Notes under the pieces: model-generated
What the model was told of the DNA's origin: nothing
Seen by the model: the letters and a program-made list of their open reading frames with translations, nothing else
Databases searched by the model: none
Shown here: in pieces, positions 22,877 through 30,281 of the stretch
Numbering within the stretch: position 1 is the stretch's first letter
Layout of the letters: every line of letters begins with the position of its first letter
Made by a program: the position numbers and the translations under genes
DNA from: a virus
Length of the DNA: 39,627 bases
IMG/VR virus record: IMGVR_UViG_3300010373_000026
Location: 1-39,627 of that record
Direction: 5' to 3' (one strand)

Positions 22877-24129
22877 TGGTCCTTAAGCGACGCCTCGACG
22901 ACCCAGAGAGCTACGATCCAGCGACCGAGCCGCCCGACCCGTTCGCGCGACCCTCGGCACCGATCGCAAATGCCTCGCCACGGCCTTGGCAGGGGCCGCC
23001 AGCGCGCGGGGCGACCGGCGAGGCTACCAATGCCCCGCCGCCCGATCTGCGCTCTACGCTGGCCGCCCTGCTCTCGCAGGCCTATGGCGGCGACGACCCG
23101 CAAGCGGCGCAGGCGTTTGGCAATCAGGCCGGGGCGGCCGGGGAGTTTCTCCCGCTGCTCGGGTCGATCTCGTCGGGGCAGCACTCGGTCGACGACTTCA
23201 AGCGCGGCGACATGGTCGGCGGCGGCCTCAACATGCTGGGCGCTTTGCCCGAGCTTGCGCCGCTGCTTGGAACGGTCGGCGGCGCGGCCGAGCGTGGCGG
23301 CCTGTCTGCCTTGCGTGGCGCGCCTGCGAACGTCGAGGGGCCGGTGCCTCACGTCGTCGAGGCGGCCGGCAAGTATGCCGACGCGGCCGGAATTCCGGCC
23401 ACGCGCCAAAGCTCCTATGCCGAGGTCAACCCGCGCCGGGCCGGCTACATCGCCAAGGCTTACGACCGCATGCCGCACGATCCCGGCAACCCGAAGGTGG
23501 CGGCCAGCTATCAGGCCCTTGCCGACGAGACCATGGCGCAGTGGAAGGCCCTACAGGACAGCGGCGCAAAGATCGAATTCATGAAGCCCGGGCAGGCCGA
23601 CCCATACCCCGGCGGCCCGCGCGACGCGCTCGCCGACATCCGGGCAAACAATCATCTGTTTGTGTTCCCGAGCGAACAGGGTTTCGGCTCTGGCGCGGCG
23701 GCTGCGGCCGACAATCCGATGCTGGCCGACACCGGCCTAAAGCAGGGCGATCACAACATTCTGGTCAACGACGCTTTCCGGGCCGTCCACGATTATTTCG
23801 GACACGGAATGGAAGGCGCGCATTTCGGTCCTCGGGGCGAGGAAAATGCATGGCAGGCGCACAAGGCGCTGTTTTCGCCCGAGGCGCTCCCGGCGCTCAC
23901 GACCGAGACGCGCGGGCAAAACTCATGGGTCAATTTCGGACCGCACGGCGAGGCCAACCGAGCCAACCCGCGCGACACCATTTTCGCCGACCAAAAGGCC
24001 GGTTTGCTTCCCGCGTGGGCGACGCGCGAGGGCGGCATGCCGATGGCCTATCGCGCGCAGCAGGTCGGAACAGCGGCTGCGCTTCTCTCGGCTCTGGGCC
24101 TCGCCGGCTCGTCGCAACGCAAGGAATAG
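22876..24129 (+). CDS. Internal/ejection-type protein with His-rich enzyme-like domain (417 aa)
   Basis: The N-terminal half (about 1-155) is Pro-rich and then helical and Gly-rich, like other ejected proteins. The C-terminal half (about 165-400) is a compact block I recall as recurring in large phage polyproteins: VNDAFRAVHDYFGHGMEG (H305, H310), EENAWQAHKALFS (E322, E323, H329), and TTETRGQNSWVNFGPHGEAN. The clustered His and Glu positions suggest a metal-dependent enzyme, but no activity is known to me. It starts at ATG 22876, immediately after the antisense promoter. Confidence 0.75.
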   Translation: MVLKRRLDDPESYDPATEPPDPFARPSAPIANASPRPWQGPPARGATGEATNAPPPDLRSTLAALLSQAYGGDDPQAAQAFGNQAGAAGEFLPLLGSISSGQHSVDDFKRGDMVGGGLNMLGALPELAPLLGTVGGAAERGGLSALRGAPANVEGPVPHVVEAAGKYADAAGIPATRQSSYAEVNPRRAGYIAKAYDRMPHDPGNPKVAASYQALADETMAQWKALQDSGAKIEFMKPGQADPYPGGPRDALADIRANNHLFVFPSEQGFGSGAAAAADNPMLADTGLKQGDHNILVNDAFRAVHDYFGHGMEGAHFGPRGEENAWQAHKALFSPEALPALTTETRGQNSWVNFGPHGEANRANPRDTIFADQKAGLLPAWATREGGMPMAYRAQQVGTAAALLSALGLAGSSQRKE

Positions 24130-24138
24130 GAGGCCACC

Positions 24139-25497
24139 ATGCCTTTTGACGGCTCTGGCAATTTCAACCGTGTAAGGAACTGGGTCAGCGACGCGCTGGC
24201 CAACATCAAGATTGTTGCCTCTCGCCACGACAGCGAGGACGACAATTTCGCCGCCGGCCTTTCGCAGTGCATCACCAAGGACGGCCAGACCCAGCCGACC
24301 GCCGACATTCCGATGAACGGCAAGAAGCTGATCAATCTGGCCGCCCCGTCGACCGGAACCGACGCGGCAAACAAGACCTATGTCGACACCGCCGACAACC
24401 TGAAAGCGCCAATCGCCAGCCCGACCTTTACCGGCAAGGTGACGTTGCCGACCGGCGCAGCTGCGGGCGCTGGCCTGCGGCTTCCGGTTGTCACTGCCAA
24501 CCCGACCACGCCGGTTGCCGGCGATGTCTGGCCCGACCTCACCACGGGCGCATGGAAGTATCGGCTCACGGCCTCGACGTTGACCTTTGCGGCGGCAGAG
24601 CTTGCCCAGACTTGGACGGCGCAGCAGACGTTTTCGGCAGGCGTCAACGTCAACGGTGGGCAGGTTTCGATCACCACCACCGCCGGGCAGGCAATCGGCG
24701 TCAGCGGCGGCCCGGCGGCCAACACCTCGGCCATCTTGATCAATTCGTTTGCCGGTGCCGGCAATGCGTCGTTCCTGTCGTTCAACCGCAATGGCGCTTT
24801 CGCCGCTAATTTCGGTATCGACACCGACAACACCCTGAAATGGGGCGGCTGGTCTCTGGGCGCTAATGCCTACAAGCTGCTGACCGAAAACCTCGCCACC
24901 GGCACCTTTGTCGGCGCTTTCACTTGGTCGGGGCAGCAGACGTTTTCGCTCGGCCCGATTGTGCCAACGGCGGCGCTGAATACCAACACGACGCAGGCGG
25001 CAAGCACGGCCTTCGTGCAGGCGGCCAAGCCGATCTTGGGCACGGCGACACAGGCGACCACGTCGGGAACGTCAATCGATTTCACCGGCATTCCGTCGTG
25101 GGCCAAGAAAGTCACATTGGCGATTTCCGCTCTTTCGACGAACGGCTCGTCCAACCCGATGCTCCAGATTGGACCCGCCGCCGGCCCCGAGACCACCGGC
25201 TATGCCGGCTTTACCGGCGCTTCGGCGGGCGGCGTCAATGCCGGCCACAGCAACGGCGCGCTGCTGTCCCCGGCGACCGGCGCAAGCGATGCTCTGATGG
25301 GCGTGGCGACGTGGGCGCTCGTCGATGCGTCGACCAATACGTGGGCGTTCTCATGGGCCGGCGGCGTGTCTTCCGGCTTCGGCCTCGTGGGTGGCGGCAC
25401 CAAGTCGATTGCCGGCCCGCTAACGCAGGTGCGCCTGACGACCGCAGGCGGCACCGCTACCTTTGACGGCGGCAAAGCTGTCATGACGTGGGAGTGA
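24139..25497 (+). CDS. Putative tail fibre protein (452 aa)
   Basis: The N-terminus (MPFDGSGNFNRVRNWVSDAL) and the following NGKKLINLAAPSTGTDAANK, YVDTA and SPTFTGKVTLPTG are typical of tail fibre and collar-type repeats (AxxPTFTG-like). The rest is a Gly/Thr/Ala/Ser-rich beta region with internal similarity (TWTAQQTFSAGVNV versus TWSGQQTFSLGPIV). The C-terminal about 150 residues likely form the receptor-contacting tip. AGGAGG precedes the ATG. Confidence 0.85.
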   Translation: MPFDGSGNFNRVRNWVSDALANIKIVASRHDSEDDNFAAGLSQCITKDGQTQPTADIPMNGKKLINLAAPSTGTDAANKTYVDTADNLKAPIASPTFTGKVTLPTGAAAGAGLRLPVVTANPTTPVAGDVWPDLTTGAWKYRLTASTLTFAAAELAQTWTAQQTFSAGVNVNGGQVSITTTAGQAIGVSGGPAANTSAILINSFAGAGNASFLSFNRNGAFAANFGIDTDNTLKWGGWSLGANAYKLLTENLATGTFVGAFTWSGQQTFSLGPIVPTAALNTNTTQAASTAFVQAAKPILGTATQATTSGTSIDFTGIPSWAKKVTLAISALSTNGSSNPMLQIGPAAGPETTGYAGFTGASAGGVNAGHSNGALLSPATGASDALMGVATWALVDASTNTWAFSWAGGVSSGFGLVGGGTKSIAGPLTQVRLTTAGGTATFDGGKAVMTWE

Positions 25498-25499
25498 GG

Positions 25500-25649
25500 T
25501 CACGGGATGCCGCTTTCCATGTCGAGACGGATCACACGGCAAAGCTCGGCCAGCGCCGCCTTGACCGCCTCGATATCTTTCGCGGCGGCGATCTGGGCGG
25601 CGATTTCTTCCAGTTTTTCGACCCGTTCAACGATGCTGGTGATCTGCAT
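25500..25649 (-). CDS. Antisense small coiled-coil protein (49 aa)
   Basis: A second tiny gene on the opposite strand, filling the gap between two fibre genes. ATG at 25649 has GGAG six bases upstream on its strand, and a promoter-like TTGCGG-17-TACTGT lies at 25677-25705. The protein is almost one amphipathic helix (VERVEKLEEIAAQIAAAK, then DIEAVKAALAELCRVI), a likely coiled-coil dimer or adaptor. It ends two bases beyond the fibre stop. Not recognised; may be expressed in the lysogen or act on a fibre or host protein. Confidence 0.55.
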   Translation of the reverse strand: MQITSIVERVEKLEEIAAQIAAAKDIEAVKAALAELCRVIRLDMESGIP

Positions 25650-25676
25650 TTTCCACTCCGTTTTTGACCGCCCTAG

Positions 25677-25705
25677 ACAGTATTCGTCGCCGCCCCCTGC
25701 CGCAA
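25677..25705 (-). promoter_or_regulatory. Promoter-like site of the antisense coiled-coil gene
   Basis: Minus-strand TTGCGG (plus 25700-25705) and TACTGT (plus 25677-25682) are separated by 17 bp. It is a weaker match than the promoter at 22848, but correctly placed upstream of the ATG at 25649. Confidence 0.4.
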
Positions 25706-25715
25706 TGGTGAAGCC

Positions 25716-26687
25716 ATGAAAAACGTGATCATCAACCCCGTCGAGCCGTCGCCGCTGTCAATCCGTGCGGCGGTCGGCGTGCCTTTCGACGTGGTGCTGG
25801 CGTTCCTCGACCTCACCATGTCGCCGGTCGATCCGACGCCGTTTATGCCGCAAATCGCGCTGATGCCTCGCAGCATCTTGCGGGTCTCGGCCTATGACCT
25901 CGACACTGTCGACGCCGGGGCCGGCACCTGTTCGGCTTCGATCCCGGGGACGTTCCTAAACGACGTGAACGGCTATAACGTCGAGGTCTATTCCCGCCGC
26001 GTCGCCGACAACCCCGATGACCCTCCCGTTCCGGTCAAGCTCTTGGCAAAGGGCGTGCTGCGGCTGGAGGGCTCGGCCTACATGGTCGGCGGCCCGCTCG
26101 GGATGATCTCCGTTCCCGTCGTCGTCGGCCCGCAGGGACCGGTCGGCCCGGTCGGCCCAGAAGGCCCGCCGAACGTGCTTTCGATTGGCACGGTCGAGAC
26201 CAGCGACCCCGGCACCGACGCCTCGGCAAGCATCACCGGCACATCGCCAGCGCAAGAGCTTAACCTTGTCCTGCCGCGCGGCATCGAAGGCCCGCCGAAC
26301 GTCTTGACGGTCGGAACGGTTACGACCGGCGCGCCCGGCTCGTCGGCTGATGTGGACATCACCGGCACGTCGCCCGATCAGGTCGTGAATTTCACCATCC
26401 CGCGCGGCGATGTCGGCGCGCCGAACGTGCTGAGCGTCGGCACGGTAACGACGCTGCCGGCGGGCTCCCCGGCGACCGTCACCATCACCGGCACCGCGCC
26501 GACCCAGACCATCAATTTCGGCATCCCGCAGGGCATACAGGGCAACACTGGCGCGAATGTCACGCTCGGCACGGTCCTGCCCGGCACTGCGGTCGACGGC
26601 GCACTGTTTTGGAACACTTCGACCAACACCCTTTACGTTCGCGAAACCGGCGTCTGGGTCGTCGTCGAAGCAACATGGGGAAGCTGA
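25716..26687 (+). CDS. Tail fibre/collagen-like protein with three repeats (323 aa)
   Basis: Residues 1-140 form an N-terminal attachment region (FDVVLAFLDLTMSPVDPTPF; VLRLEGSAYMVGGPLG). Then comes a short collagen-like run (GPQGPVGPVGPEGPP) and three tandem repeats of about 41 residues beginning GPPNVLSIGTV, GPPNVLTVGTV and GAPNVLSVGTV, each ending in a PRG/PQG turn. The C-terminus (GALFWNTSTNTLYVRETGVW) resembles the closing segment of fibre proteins. Such repeats trimerise to form a thin shaft. Probable second receptor-binding fibre. Confidence 0.82.
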   Translation: MKNVIINPVEPSPLSIRAAVGVPFDVVLAFLDLTMSPVDPTPFMPQIALMPRSILRVSAYDLDTVDAGAGTCSASIPGTFLNDVNGYNVEVYSRRVADNPDDPPVPVKLLAKGVLRLEGSAYMVGGPLGMISVPVVVGPQGPVGPVGPEGPPNVLSIGTVETSDPGTDASASITGTSPAQELNLVLPRGIEGPPNVLTVGTVTTGAPGSSADVDITGTSPDQVVNFTIPRGDVGAPNVLSVGTVTTLPAGSPATVTITGTAPTQTINFGIPQGIQGNTGANVTLGTVLPGTAVDGALFWNTSTNTLYVRETGVWVVVEATWGS

Positions 26688-26688
26688 A

Positions 26689-27045
26689 ATGAGACATAAC
26701 GTTTGTGTTATATTAGCCGTCGCTCTGGCGCTGGCCGGGTGCCAGACGGCAACCGACATCGACGCGGCAATCCAGAAGTCCGCGCCGCAGCTTTGCGCCG
26801 CCGCAACGCCGCTGCATGAGAGCTTTTTGACGGTCGCCGCAACCGGGGCGATCTCGCAAAAGACCATCGACCGGGAGGCGCAGGCGTGGGCGATCATCGA
26901 CCCGATCTGCCAAGACCCGGCACATGCCACCTCGACGACAATTCTCATCGCTGGGGCAAACGCCTATATCGTGATCTCGCAGGCGGTGCGGGAGGCAAAG
27001 GCGAAAAAGACCGCAACGGCAGCAGGAGGCAACAATGCTGGGTGA
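26689..27045 (+). CDS. Small lipoprotein (118 aa), outer-membrane spanin candidate
   Basis: The N-terminus is a lipoprotein signal: basic start, hydrophobic core (VCVILAVALALAGC) and lipobox LAGC with acylated Cys near residue 18. The mature part is helical (SAPQLCAAATPLHESFL; AQAWAIIDPICQD) and ends Lys/Ala/Gly-rich. Position just before holin-like and coiled-coil membrane genes fits an o-spanin or other lysis lipoprotein; it could also be a lysogenic-conversion lipoprotein. A small inverted repeat (ATAAC...GTTAT) lies at 26696-26711 in the first codons. It overlaps the next gene by 11 bases. Confidence 0.75.
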   Translation: MRHNVCVILAVALALAGCQTATDIDAAIQKSAPQLCAAATPLHESFLTVAATGAISQKTIDREAQAWAIIDPICQDPAHATSTTILIAGANAYIVISQAVREAKAKKTATAAGGNNAG

Positions 27046-27262
27046 ATATTCAAAACTGATCGGGGCGCTCGTCGGGAACGTCGTTGCGATGGTGCTTGTC
27101 TACCTCGCCGCACAGGGTCTTGCGACCTGCACGGCCGGGCCGGATGGCACGACGGCGTGCGCAATTCTTGGCTTCTCACAGGCACAGATAACCGCTGCGG
27201 TGCTGACTGCCGTCAACATGGCGTTTGTCTATGCATTCCCAGCCAATAAACCGCCTTCCTGA
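27035..27262 (+). CDS. Putative holin, two membrane segments (75 aa)
   Basis: Short protein with two membrane helices (about residues 9-29, IGALVGNVVAMVLVYLAAQG, and 52-70, ITAAVLTAVNMAFVYAF) joined by a loop with two Cys, and a positively charged tail. Size and topology fit class II holins, which form lethal membrane holes and let the endolysin out. AGGAGG is present just before the ATG. It lies between the lipoprotein and the coiled-coil membrane protein. Confidence 0.75.
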   Translation: MLGEYSKLIGALVGNVVAMVLVYLAAQGLATCTAGPDGTTACAILGFSQAQITAAVLTAVNMAFVYAFPANKPPS

Positions 27263-27269
27263 GAGCGAT

Positions 27270-27689
27270 ATGAACGTCGCCGCGCCCGTCTTCAAATGGG
27301 AATGGAACCTCAACACGCTGGCGGTACTGGCCGGCTTTGCCGCCGGCTTCGTGGCATGGGGTTTCACCCTTTCGGAGATGCGCAACGGGCAGCAGATTAA
27401 CGCCTCTCGCATCACTGAATTGCAGGCCGCCACGGCTGCGGTCACGGTGCGGGTCGACGCCATCGAAAAGGCGTCGGCCATTCAAGCGCAGTTCGAATAC
27501 CGGCTGGCGCAGGTCGAGAAAGCGCAAGAGGTCGTCGACGCCCGGATCAGCAGGATAACCGAAAGCTACAGCAACCAGTTTTCGGACCTGCGCAATCAGC
27601 TGGGCTCGATCTCAACGCAAATCGCGCTGACCAATCAGACCTTGAACCGTATCGAGGCCTCGACGACACCGCTTGTGCCGCCGAAGTGA
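27270..27689 (+). CDS. Membrane-anchored coiled-coil protein, i-spanin-like (139 aa)
   Basis: One N-terminal membrane segment (about 14-32, TLAVLAGFAAGFVAWGFTL) is followed by a periplasmic coiled coil through the rest (RITELQAATAAVTVRVDAIE; QIALTNQTLNRIEAST). This is the plan of inner-membrane spanins and related lysis proteins. ATG 27270 follows the holin stop by seven bases; an upstream in-frame start would overlap the holin gene. With the lipoprotein at 26689 it could form a spanin pair. Confidence 0.7.
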   Translation: MNVAAPVFKWEWNLNTLAVLAGFAAGFVAWGFTLSEMRNGQQINASRITELQAATAAVTVRVDAIEKASAIQAQFEYRLAQVEKAQEVVDARISRITESYSNQFSDLRNQLGSISTQIALTNQTLNRIEASTTPLVPPK

Positions 27690-27712
27690 AAAAAATATGC
27701 TCTGGGGGCAGG

Positions 27713-27909
27713 ACTAGGGAAGCTCCCAGAGTTTCGACCTAAAAATCAAGGAAATCATGGCGTTGGGGGTATCGGTATGGGGAGAAGGTGTCCCCAAAAT
27801 ACCGTATACGGTTGTCGACCATTGTCTAAAAAACCCCGCAATTGCGCCATTCCGCTTGCATAACCGTGCAACGTCGTTTAAGGGTGTCAACCACGGTCAC
27901 TAGGGAAGC
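27713..27909. repeat. Direct repeat pair ACTAGGGAAGC, putative integrase arm sites
   Basis: ACTAGGGAAGC occurs at 27713-27723 and again at 27899-27909, 186 bp apart, both in the non-coding region before the integrase. Tyrosine integrases with an N-terminal arm-binding domain use such direct repeats on either side of the core. Confidence 0.5.
27801..27812. repeat. Perfect palindrome ACCGTATACGGT
   Basis: A 12-base perfect palindrome in the putative attP region, between the two direct repeats. It could be the centre of an integrase core or a dimeric regulator site. Confidence 0.4.
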
Positions 27910-27948
27910 GACCGGGGAAAGCAACCTCTACAAACCACGGTGTACACC

Positions 27949-29187
27949 ATGAAACTCTCGACCTCCACCATCGACGCCATCACCAAGCCGGGCCGCCATT
28001 CGGATGGCCGCAATCTCTACCTCAACGTTTCCAAGACCGGCGCAAAGTCGTGGGTCTTCATGTGGACGCAGGATGGCCGCCAGCGTGAAGCCGGCCTTGG
28101 TTCCTACACTGGCGCGGGCCGCGTGTTCTCGGTCTCACTCAAGCAGGCTCGTCTGGCCGCCGACAAGATGCGCGCGACGATTGCCTCGGGCGTCGATCCT
28201 ATCGTTGCCAAGGTTAAGGCAAAGGTCGCTGCCGTCACCTTCCGTGAACTGCTGGAGCAGACCATTGCCGACATCGTCGCGCCGAAGTCGAAGGCGTCGA
28301 ACCGCGAGCATAACGTCAAGCAGTGGCGCAACTCGCTCTCGACGCATGCCGCCGCCATCATGGACAAGCAGGCCCCGGCAATCACGGTCGAGGACATGCT
28401 GACCATCCTGCGCCCGATCTGGGCAAGCCGGAAGCTGGGCGAACTGGTGCGGTCGCGCATCGAAACCGTGCTGCGGCTCGCCAAGGGCAAGAAGCTGGTC
28501 GCCGAGAATGTCGCCGTCTGGCACGGCAACCTCGACGGCATGCTGGCCCCCAAGCAGAAGAAGGCCGACGCCAAGTCGCACGCATCGCTGGCCTACACCA
28601 AGTTGCCGGGCGTCGTCGCGACCCTGTCGAAGCGTGACGGCATGGCCGCCAAGGCCCTGTTGAATGCCATCCTGTCGGGCGGTCGTACCGAGGAAACCCT
28701 TTCGATGCGCCACGACGAATTGGACCTCGACAATGGCCGCTGGGTGATCCCGGCCGACCGCATGAAGGCCGGCAAGGAACACTCGGTCATGCTCTCGACC
28801 CAGCACGTCGACATGCTGCGCACCATCGCACCGGTCGAGGGCAACCCGTTCGTGTTCGTCGGCAATTACAAGGACACCGGCCGTCTGTCGCCGCAGGCGC
28901 TGCGCGACATGCTCAACAAGCCGGCCAGCAAGGGCGGTCTGGGCGTCGCCAACACCGAGGCAACCGTGCATGGCTTCCGCGCCACGTTCACCGACTGGGC
29001 CGGCGACATGGGCTTTGAAACCGAGATCGCCGAAATGGCGACGGCCCACGGCGTCAAGGGCGTGCGCAAGCACTATCGCCGCACCGCCGCCGACGTGCTG
29101 CGCGCCCAGCTGATGCAAGCCTACGCCGACCACGCTTTCGGCGTGTCGAACGTCGTTCCCATGCTGCGCCGCGAGGTGGCAGCATGA
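27949..29187 (+). CDS. int: Tyrosine integrase, P4-type
   Basis: A 412-residue site-specific recombinase that integrates the phage genome. The N-terminal arm-binding domain (about 1-90, DUF4102-like) has SDGRNLYLNVSKTGAKSWVF and SVSLKQARLAADKMRA. The core-binding segment follows (about 95-200). The catalytic domain shows SGGRTEE (R246), HGFR (H341, R344), AHGVKG (H367) and the nucleophile Y376 in RKHYRRTA. ATG 27949 is preferred; a GTG nine bases upstream is possible. It is adjacent to attP-like repeats, as usual in temperate phages. Its stop overlaps the next gene by four bases. Confidence 0.94.
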   Translation: MKLSTSTIDAITKPGRHSDGRNLYLNVSKTGAKSWVFMWTQDGRQREAGLGSYTGAGRVFSVSLKQARLAADKMRATIASGVDPIVAKVKAKVAAVTFRELLEQTIADIVAPKSKASNREHNVKQWRNSLSTHAAAIMDKQAPAITVEDMLTILRPIWASRKLGELVRSRIETVLRLAKGKKLVAENVAVWHGNLDGMLAPKQKKADAKSHASLAYTKLPGVVATLSKRDGMAAKALLNAILSGGRTEETLSMRHDELDLDNGRWVIPADRMKAGKEHSVMLSTQHVDMLRTIAPVEGNPFVFVGNYKDTGRLSPQALRDMLNKPASKGGLGVANTEATVHGFRATFTDWAGDMGFETEIAEMATAHGVKGVRKHYRRTAADVLRAQLMQAYADHAFGVSNVVPMLRREVAA

Positions 29188-29792
29188 CCTTGCTGGTTGC
29201 TGCCAAGATCGACAGCCGGATGGCCTCGGCCCTCTCGGCTGTCGCCACCACCCTGCACCCGGAATTCGACAAGATCGTCGTGCCCGGCAAGTCGAAGGAA
29301 AGTTGCGTGCTTTGCTCGCTCGCCGTTCGCGACTTCCTTTGGCGCGCCGGATGGAAGGATGCGACATGCACAACGGTTTATATGATGATCGTCGCCAGCG
29401 ATCCGGCCGGCAAGGAAATCTGGTCGCTCGGCGTGGGCGATCATGTCGGCATTCCGACCGTCGACCCGGCTCCCGTCGAGGACGCAATGCGCTGGAATGG
29501 CCACATGGTCGTCGAGGTGCCGAGCGCCGGGATCATCATCGATACCACCATGTATCCGGCGAGGCGGGCTTACTGGCCGCACCTGCCCGGGATGGTCGCT
29601 GCGCAAATCGACAACAACGGCCCAGTCTCCTACGGCCTTAAGCCGGTCGCCGGGCTGGCATCAGACGACGACAAGGGGTCGGTGCGGGTCGTATGGCTGC
29701 GCCAGCCTAACAAGCGCTGGCAGGGCGCGCCCGACGCCGTGAGGGCTCGCCGCGCGCCTGTCGTGAAAGCTCTGCTGGAGGCAATGCGATGA
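29184..29792 (+). CDS. Cysteine-protease/transglutaminase-like protein (202 aa)
   Basis: Not a named family, but the order Cys-His-Asp is visible: SCVLCSLAVRDFLWRAGW (C41 or C44 at the start of a helix), RWNGHMVVEVP (H107 on a strand), and IIIDTTMYPARR (D120 on the next strand). This is the arrangement of papain-like/transglutaminase folds, which include peptidases and acyltransferases. It is cotranscribed with integrase (ATGA overlap), so it is likely made in the lysogen or at establishment. Candidate accessory or defence gene. Confidence 0.75.
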   Translation: MTLLVAAKIDSRMASALSAVATTLHPEFDKIVVPGKSKESCVLCSLAVRDFLWRAGWKDATCTTVYMMIVASDPAGKEIWSLGVGDHVGIPTVDPAPVEDAMRWNGHMVVEVPSAGIIIDTTMYPARRAYWPHLPGMVAAQIDNNGPVSYGLKPVAGLASDDDKGSVRVVWLRQPNKRWQGAPDAVRARRAPVVKALLEAMR

Positions 29793-30022
29793 CCCCTGTT
29801 GTTGCAATCCTGATCATGGGCGATCAGCGACGGCAAACCTGCCTCGGCTGCTCTGAGATTTTGGCCGAGCTGGGCATGCTGGAGGTCGTCGAGGAATTCC
29901 CCCTCAACGGCCACCAACCCGAGTTTTCAGTGATCGCTTACAGGATCGCGCCCGGCTTCACGCTGGACGAATGCCGCGACGCCATCAAGGCGCGGCACGT
30001 TGGACCGGCTTGGCCGGATTGA
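29789..30022 (+). CDS. Small unknown protein after the Cys-His-Asp gene (77 aa)
   Basis: Not recognised. It starts at an ATGA overlap with the preceding gene, forming a three-gene unit with the integrase. The N-terminus contains RQTCLGCSEIL (CxxC), then a helix and LEVVEEFPLNGHQPEFSVIA. Its 3' end overlaps, tail to tail, the Xis-like gene on the opposite strand by 38 bases, so the two transcripts can interfere. Confidence 0.7.
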   Translation: MTPVVAILIMGDQRRQTCLGCSEILAELGMLEVVEEFPLNGHQPEFSVIAYRIAPGFTLDECRDAIKARHVGPAWPD

Positions 30023-30281
30023 CCGGCCGCCCGGGGCGTCGCTTCTGCGGTGCCTTGGGCTCGACCACGGGGGCAGCTGGCGCTGGCCCCCGTGCTTCCT
30101 CCAGCTGGCGCTGATAGGCCAAGCATTCGGCATAAACCAGCATCGGCTTTTTGGTGCCTGTCGGGTAAACCCGCTGCGGCCAGCCGGGCTGGTCGAGGTG
30201 ATTGTAATAGGTCGCCCTCGAAAACCCGAGCATGCCCTTGATGAAGTAAGAGATCGACACATAGCGCTGCTCGGTCATCAT
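29985..30281 (-). CDS. AlpA/excisionase-like DNA-binding protein (98 aa)
   Basis: The N-terminal 60 residues look like a MerR/AlpA-type winged-helix domain: VSISYFIKGMLGFSRATYY (helix-turn-helix), then PQRVYPTGTKKPMLVYAECL. The C-terminal 35 residues are Pro/Arg/Lys-rich and disordered. Such proteins are often recombination directionality factors (Xis) or operon activators. It is the last gene of the minus-strand recombination operon and faces the integrase unit, where an antagonist of integration is expected. The start overlaps the upstream stop (ATGA). Confidence 0.8.
   Translation of the reverse strand: MMTEQRYVSISYFIKGMLGFSRATYYNHLDQPGWPQRVYPTGTKKPMLVYAECLAYQRQLEEARGPAPAAPVVEPKAPQKRRPGRPVNPAKPVQRAAP

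Larger units (their letters stand above)
27690..27948. other. attP-like intergenic region before the integrase
   Basis: A 259-bp AT-richer region with no gene, upstream of the integrase. It holds an 11-base direct repeat (ACTAGGGAAGC at 27713-27723 and 27899-27909), a 9-base direct repeat (AACCACGGT at 27889-27897 and 27933-27941), a perfect 12-base palindrome (27801-27812), and a hairpin (CTCTGGG/CCCAGAG, 27700-27731) that could end late transcription. This repeat density fits arm-type and core integrase sites. The core itself is not proven. Confidence 0.6.

Noticed and set aside
25507-25719. Plus-strand 70-codon frame between the fibre genes
   Set aside because: Ser/Arg-rich shadow of the better supported minus-strand coiled-coil gene at 25500-25649.
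27856-27884. Integrase promoter TTGCAT-17-TAAGGG
   Set aside because: The -10 matches too few consensus bases to claim.
28135-29487. Minus-strand open frame of 450 codons across integrase and the next gene
   Set aside because: Antisense shadow of integrase, whose catalytic residues are all on the plus strand.
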